Source: Candidatus Pelagibacter sp.
GTDB lineage: Bacteria > Pseudomonadota > Alphaproteobacteria > Pelagibacterales > Pelagibacteraceae
Assembly (NCBI GenBank): GCA_017880265.1
Contig: JAFJTK010000175.1
Location: 1 to 11,146 of the forward strand
DNA: 11,146 nt
Reading direction: 5' to 3'
Shown here: in pieces, positions 6,994 through 11,146 of the stretch
Position numbering within the stretch: the first letter of the stretch is position 1
Layout: each line of letters opens with the position of its first letter
Position numbers and translations under genes: made by a program
Notes under the pieces: model-generated
Database searches by the model: none
Seen by the model: the letters and a program-made list of their open reading frames with translations, nothing else
What the model was told of the DNA's origin: nothing

Positions 6994-9761
6994 TGAGTTC
7001 TGAAAAAAGAAAAATAGCTTATATCGATGGAAAACCGTATGAAATCGGTGCTAACCACACATCTATATTAAAATTTGTTAAAAGTTATGTTGGAGAAAAA
7101 AAAGTTCCAACTCTTTGTGATGACCCAAATTTAGCTCCTTATGGTGCTTGTAGAGTTTGTTCAGTTGAAGTTGCTTTAGAAAAAGATGGCCCAACAAGAA
7201 TGGTTGCTTCTTGTCATACTCCAGTGGCTGAAAACCAACATATCTTTACGTCCAATGAAGCAATAACAAGTCTTAGAAAAAATATAGTTGAATTAGTTTT
7301 AACAGATCACCCTATGGAATGTGATAGTTGTGAAGTAAATAATAATTGTGAACTTCAAACAGTTGCTAATGATTTAGGTATTTCGGATCACAGATATAAC
7401 AGTCCAAAACAACATAAAGGAATTCCAAGAGATACTTCTCATGATTATATGAGAATGAATTTAGATAACTGCATTAATTGTGGAAGATGCGTTAGAGCTT
7501 GTGATGAAATCCAAGGTTCTTTTGTTCTAACAATGAGTGGCAGAGGGTTTGAGTCAAGAATTACTACAGATAACGATATGATGTTTGGGGATAGTTCTTG
7601 TGTATCTTGTGGTGCCTGTGCACACACTTGTCCAACCGATGCTATATCAGATGTCTTTCAATCAAAATCTGCTGCTGTAGATAAAAAAGTTAGAACCACA
7701 TGTTCTTATTGTGGAGTTGGATGTAACTTGGAAGCGTCAATTAAAGATGAAAAAGTTGTAGCAATTGATACACCAAAAGAAACTGAGGTAAATGCTGGGC
7801 ATACTTGTATTAAAGGAAGATATGCATTTAGTTTTTACGACCATCCTGACAGATTAAAAACTCCTTTGATAAAACGAAATGGAAAATTTGAAGAAGCTTC
7901 TTGGGATGAAGCTTATGATTTTATCAAAAAAGAAATGAATAGAATTGTTAAAGACAATGGTCCTGATGCTTTTGCTGGTATTTCATCAGCAAGATGTACT
8001 AATGAAGAAAACTATGTATTTCAAAAAATGATTAGAGCCGCTGTTGGAACTAACAGTGTAGATTGTTGTGCTAGGATTTGTCACTCACCAACAGCTTGGG
8101 GGATGCAACAAACTTTTGGAACGGGTGCTGCTACTAACTCTACTGAAGATATTTATCATGCGGATTGTTTTATTGTTATTGGAGCAAATCCAACTAACGC
8201 TCACCCTGTAACTGGAGCAAAAATAAAACAACAAGTAATGAAGGGGAAAAAATTAATTGTACTTGACCCCGTAACTACAGAATTAGCAAAACTTGCGGAT
8301 TATCATATTAAACTAAGACCTGGAACTAACGTTGCTGTTCTTAATATGATGTTACACTTTATTATAAAATCAAAACTCTATAATGCTGATTTTGTAAGAG
8401 ATAGAACTGAGGGATTTGACAATTTCCTTAAAGAAATTGAAAGACAAGATGTTGATCACTTAGCTAGCGTTGCTGGTGTTGATAAACAATTAGTTAAAGA
8501 AGCAGCTATAGCTTATGCGACTGCTAAAAATTCAATGGAGTTCCATGGATTAGGGGTAACTGAACAAGAACAGGGATCAAAGACAGTAATGCTTATCGCT
8601 GATCTTGCAATGATTACTGGAAATATTGGTAGAAAAGGTGTTGGAGTAAACCCACTTAGAGGACAGAACAATGTTCAAGGAGCAGCTGATATGGGATGCC
8701 AACCACATCAAGGTGCAGGCTACTTCGAAGTTGCTGATGAGAAAAATCAAAAATTCTATACAGAAAAGTATGGTGTAACACACCCAACTAAACCAGGATT
8801 AAAAATTCCACAAATGTTTGAAGCAGCAATTGATAAAGAATTAAAAGGACTATGGATCATTGGTGAAGATATAGTTCAAACAGATCCTAACAGTGCTCAT
8901 GTTGTTGAAGCAATGAATTCATTAGAACTTTTAGTAGTTCAAGAAATATTTATGAGTGAAACAGCTAAACTTGCAACTGTAGTTTTACCAGGAACAACTT
9001 TCCTAGAAAAAGATGGTACCTTCACAAATACAGAGAGAAGAATTCAAAGAGTAAACAGAGCTGTTCCACCATTACCAGGTACAAAACCTGATGGTGTTAT
9101 TGTAACTGATATGATGCAAAAACTTGGTTTTGATCAACCAACATATGATGCGGATCAAGTCTTAAAAGAAATTGCAGATGTTGTTCCTTTTTTTAAAGGC
9201 GTTACTAGAGAAAGACTTGGAAAATTTGGATTACAATGGCCAGTACAAGAAGATGGAACCGATACACAAATACTTCATACAGAAACTTTTAAATTAGGAA
9301 AAGGAAGACTTAAAAATTTTGATTGGAAAGAATCTAGCGAGATAGAAGCCAATCAAAAAGATTATCCTTTAATTTTAACAACTAGTAGAGTTCTGCAACA
9401 CTATAATGCAGCAACTATGACAAGAAGAACTAAAAATATTAACATTGTAGATGAGGATGTTCTATTAATACATCCTAATGATGCTGCTAATAGAGATTTG
9501 AACACAGGAGACATCGGAAGACTTTATTCTGGCAGAGGTGAAGTTGCTTTAAAAGTTGAGGTAACGGACAAAGTTAAGGAAGGAATTGTTTTCACAACGT
9601 TCCACTTCCCAGAACATATGGTAAATATGGTTACTGGTCATGGTAAAGATGAAGAAACTATGTGTGCTGAATACAAAGTTTCATCAGTAGAAGTTCAAAA
9701 AATTTCAAACCAGTTCAAAACAGAAGTTAAAGCAAAAGAAAATCAAGCTGAAGTAAATTAA
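6993..9761 (+). CDS. fdsA: NAD-dependent formate dehydrogenase catalytic alpha subunit (bis-MGD, Mo or W)
   Basis: This 922-residue enzyme subunit oxidises formate to CO2 in the cytoplasm. The N-terminal NuoG-like part holds a [2Fe-2S] site (Cys42, 53, 56, 74), the His-Cys [4Fe-4S] site (His106, Cys110, 113, 119) and two ferredoxin-type clusters (Cys160/163/166/170 and Cys203/206/209/213). The DMSO-reductase-family part begins with a further [4Fe-4S] site (Cys237, 240, 244, 272) and the following conserved Lys274. Cys363 in ARICHSPT is the expected metal ligand, next to catalytic His364. Arg556 in GVNPLRGQNNVQG lies 193 residues later, the same distance as Sec140 to Arg333 in E. coli FdhF. 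ADMG and the closing cofactor-binding domain (about 790-905) are present. Cysteine rather than selenocysteine is used. Small oddities are Cys358 before CARICH and Gln in GVTEQEQG where relatives I recall have His. Mo versus W cannot be told. Confidence 0.97.
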   Translation: MSSEKRKIAYIDGKPYEIGANHTSILKFVKSYVGEKKVPTLCDDPNLAPYGACRVCSVEVALEKDGPTRMVASCHTPVAENQHIFTSNEAITSLRKNIVELVLTDHPMECDSCEVNNNCELQTVANDLGISDHRYNSPKQHKGIPRDTSHDYMRMNLDNCINCGRCVRACDEIQGSFVLTMSGRGFESRITTDNDMMFGDSSCVSCGACAHTCPTDAISDVFQSKSAAVDKKVRTTCSYCGVGCNLEASIKDEKVVAIDTPKETEVNAGHTCIKGRYAFSFYDHPDRLKTPLIKRNGKFEEASWDEAYDFIKKEMNRIVKDNGPDAFAGISSARCTNEENYVFQKMIRAAVGTNSVDCCARICHSPTAWGMQQTFGTGAATNSTEDIYHADCFIVIGANPTNAHPVTGAKIKQQVMKGKKLIVLDPVTTELAKLADYHIKLRPGTNVAVLNMMLHFIIKSKLYNADFVRDRTEGFDNFLKEIERQDVDHLASVAGVDKQLVKEAAIAYATAKNSMEFHGLGVTEQEQGSKTVMLIADLAMITGNIGRKGVGVNPLRGQNNVQGAADMGCQPHQGAGYFEVADEKNQKFYTEKYGVTHPTKPGLKIPQMFEAAIDKELKGLWIIGEDIVQTDPNSAHVVEAMNSLELLVVQEIFMSETAKLATVVLPGTTFLEKDGTFTNTERRIQRVNRAVPPLPGTKPDGVIVTDMMQKLGFDQPTYDADQVLKEIADVVPFFKGVTRERLGKFGLQWPVQEDGTDTQILHTETFKLGKGRLKNFDWKESSEIEANQKDYPLILTTSRVLQHYNAATMTRRTKNINIVDEDVLLIHPNDAANRDLNTGDIGRLYSGRGEVALKVEVTDKVKEGIVFTTFHFPEHMVNMVTGHGKDEETMCAEYKVSSVEVQKISNQFKTEVKAKENQAEVN

Positions 9762-9766
9762 TTAAA

Positions 9767-11146
9767 ATGACCATTGGTTGGCATTTTGATAACACCTATT
9801 CAAAATTATCTAAAACCTTTATTGAAGATATTAAGCCTACGCCGGTTCATGATCCAGAATTAGTAATTTTAAATGAGCAATTGGCAAAAGAATTAAATTT
9901 AGATTTTTCAAAGACAAAAGAAAAAGATTTGTCTTTATTGTTTTCTGGAAATTCTTTACCAAATGGAAGCACCACAATTGCTCAAGCGTATGCAGGTCAT
10001 CAATTTGGCCATTTTACTATGTTGGGTGATGGAAGAGCCGTTCTAATAGGTGAACATATATCTAATAAAAACAACCGTTTTGATATTCAGTTTAAGGGTT
10101 CGGGAAGAACCTCATTTTCTCGAGGAGGAGATGGACGCGCTGCATTAGGGCCAATGCTTAGAGAATATATTATCAGTGAAGCTATTAACTCTTTAAATAT
10201 TCCAACAACTAGAAGTCTAGCTGTAGTTAAAACAGGTGAAAAAGTTGTAAGAGAAAATTTGTTAGATGGAGCTATTTTAACTAGAGTTGCTTCAAGCCAC
10301 TTACGTGTAGGAACCTTTCAATATATAGCTGCAAGACAAAATATTGAAGATCTTAACACACTAGTCGATTACACTATTGAAAGACATTATCCTCAAATTA
10401 AATCTTCAAAAACAAAAGCTTTAGATTTGTTAAACCTAGTAATGGAAAAACAATGTCAGTTAGTAGTTGATTGGATGCGTGTAGGTTTTATTCATGGAGT
10501 AATGAATACAGATAATATGACAATATCTGGAGAAACAATTGATTATGGTCCATGTGCATTTATGGATCAATATCACCCCAAAACAGTTTTTAGTTCTATA
10601 GATAAATTGGGAAGATATGCATATTCTAACCAACCACCAATAACTAAATGGAATTTAACTAGATTTGCTGAATGTCTTATTCCACTTATTGACAAAAATG
10701 AAGATACGGCAATTAAAATTGCAACTGATGTAATTGATAACTTTCAAAATATTTATGAGAAAAAATGGTTAAATATGATGAGAGATAAACTAGGTTTATT
10801 TGGTGAAGATAAAAACGATAGAAAATTAATTGATGATTTGCTTAATTGGATGGAAAAAAATAAAATTGATTATACAAATATTTTTTGTCATTTAATGGAT
10901 ATCAAAATAGATAATAACACATATAAAGATAAAACTTTTTTAACGTGGTTTGATGAATGGAAAAAAAGATCTCAATTAAATAATTCTTCTAAAGAAAAAC
11001 AAATTGAATTAATGAAAAAAAATAATCCAATTGTTGTTCCAAGAAATCATAAGGTAGAAGAAGCTTTAACTGAAGCAAACAATGGTAGTTTAGAGGGAAT
11101 GAATAAGCTTAATGATATATTAAAAAATCCTTATTCTAATCAAGAA
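9767..11146 (+). CDS. selO: Protein adenylyltransferase SelO (YdiU/UPF0061), C-terminus cut by window end
   Basis: An open frame of 460 codons runs from ATG at 9767 to the last base. It matches SelO, a pseudokinase-fold enzyme that transfers AMP from ATP to protein Ser/Thr/Tyr and is linked to oxidative-stress responses. Key elements: AYAGHQFGHFTMLGDGRAVL (74-93); FKGSGRTSFSRGGDGRAALG (109-128) with Lys110; LREYIISEA (131-139) with Glu133; LTRVASSHLRVG (171-182) with Arg173 and Arg180; GVMNTDNMTISGETIDYGP (244-262) with metal-site Asn250 and Asp259. These agree in order and spacing with catalytic residues described for Pseudomonas SelO. The last visible residues, NPYSNQE, align with E. coli YdiU about 20 residues before its end, so any terminal Cys or Sec motif is out of view. 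It begins five bases after the fdsA stop with no obvious terminator between, suggesting cotranscription. Confidence 0.93.
   Translation, partial: MTIGWHFDNTYSKLSKTFIEDIKPTPVHDPELVILNEQLAKELNLDFSKTKEKDLSLLFSGNSLPNGSTTIAQAYAGHQFGHFTMLGDGRAVLIGEHISNKNNRFDIQFKGSGRTSFSRGGDGRAALGPMLREYIISEAINSLNIPTTRSLAVVKTGEKVVRENLLDGAILTRVASSHLRVGTFQYIAARQNIEDLNTLVDYTIERHYPQIKSSKTKALDLLNLVMEKQCQLVVDWMRVGFIHGVMNTDNMTISGETIDYGPCAFMDQYHPKTVFSSIDKLGRYAYSNQPPITKWNLTRFAECLIPLIDKNEDTAIKIATDVIDNFQNIYEKKWLNMMRDKLGLFGEDKNDRKLIDDLLNWMEKNKIDYTNIFCHLMDIKIDNNTYKDKTFLTWFDEWKKRSQLNNSSKEKQIELMKKNNPIVVPRNHKVEEALTEANNGSLEGMNKLNDILKNPYSNQE

Noticed and set aside
7968..8110. Selenocysteine insertion in the formate dehydrogenase
   Set aside because: The ligand position is an ordinary Cys codon (TGT) and there is no in-frame TGA in the gene.
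5338..9761. Complex I subunits NuoE/NuoF/NuoG
   Set aside because: The large subunit has the formate dehydrogenase metal-ligand Cys-His pair and NPLRGQNNVQG, the flavoprotein has the FdsB-type NADEGDSG motif, and fdhD sits next door. No other nuo gene is present.
9757..9770. Terminator between fdsA and selO
   Set aside because: Only five bases separate the genes and no GC-rich inverted repeat followed by a T-run is present.

Overview
This A+T-rich window has tightly packed genes with 0-20 base gaps or short overlaps. Gene content and protein style suggest a SAR11-type (Pelagibacterales) marine alphaproteobacterium. That assignment is inferred from composition, streamlining and one-carbon/osmolyte gene content; no rRNA or other phylogenetic marker is present. 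Coding covers nearly everything. The only gaps are 51 bases at 1657-1707 and about 24 bases at 3578-3601, and there is no gene-free stretch above 300 bases. I see no RNA gene, mobile element, CRISPR array or long repeat.

Two divergent gene sets start from about 3.59 kb. Leftward (minus strand) run mobA and moeA (molybdenum cofactor maturation, overlapping by 8 bases), then after 51 bases an EamA/DMT-family permease whose stop codon directly abuts the start of a creatinase. The creatinase is cut by the left edge. Rightward (plus strand) run a SufU/IscU-like Fe-S scaffold, an HPP-family membrane protein, fdhD, a fused fdsG-fdsB diaphorase subunit, the large fdsA formate dehydrogenase catalytic subunit, and selO, which is cut by the right edge about 20 residues before its expected end.

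The central eight genes read as a nearly self-contained factory for an NAD-linked, bis-MGD-containing formate dehydrogenase. MobA adds GMP to make the dinucleotide cofactor, MoeA inserts the metal, FdhD sulfurates the cofactor, and the scaffold may supply some of the seven or so Fe-S clusters. The two catalytic polypeptides move electrons from formate to NAD+. The alpha-plus-fused-beta layout resembles the two-subunit FDH1 of methylotrophic alphaproteobacteria, and no fdsD is seen. Creatinase yields sarcosine and urea. Sarcosine demethylation would release a C1 unit that can end as formate, so the two halves may be metabolically linked, but this is inference.

The points most worth a second look are: (1) an apparent cysteine relocation at the N3-type [4Fe-4S] site of the FdsB part; (2) the extra cysteines (CxxCxxC) in the operon's Fe-S scaffold; (3) the HPP protein as a possible formate or other small-anion transporter; (4) selO, a protein AMPylase, as the last visible gene of a formate dehydrogenase operon; (5) the permease-creatinase pair.
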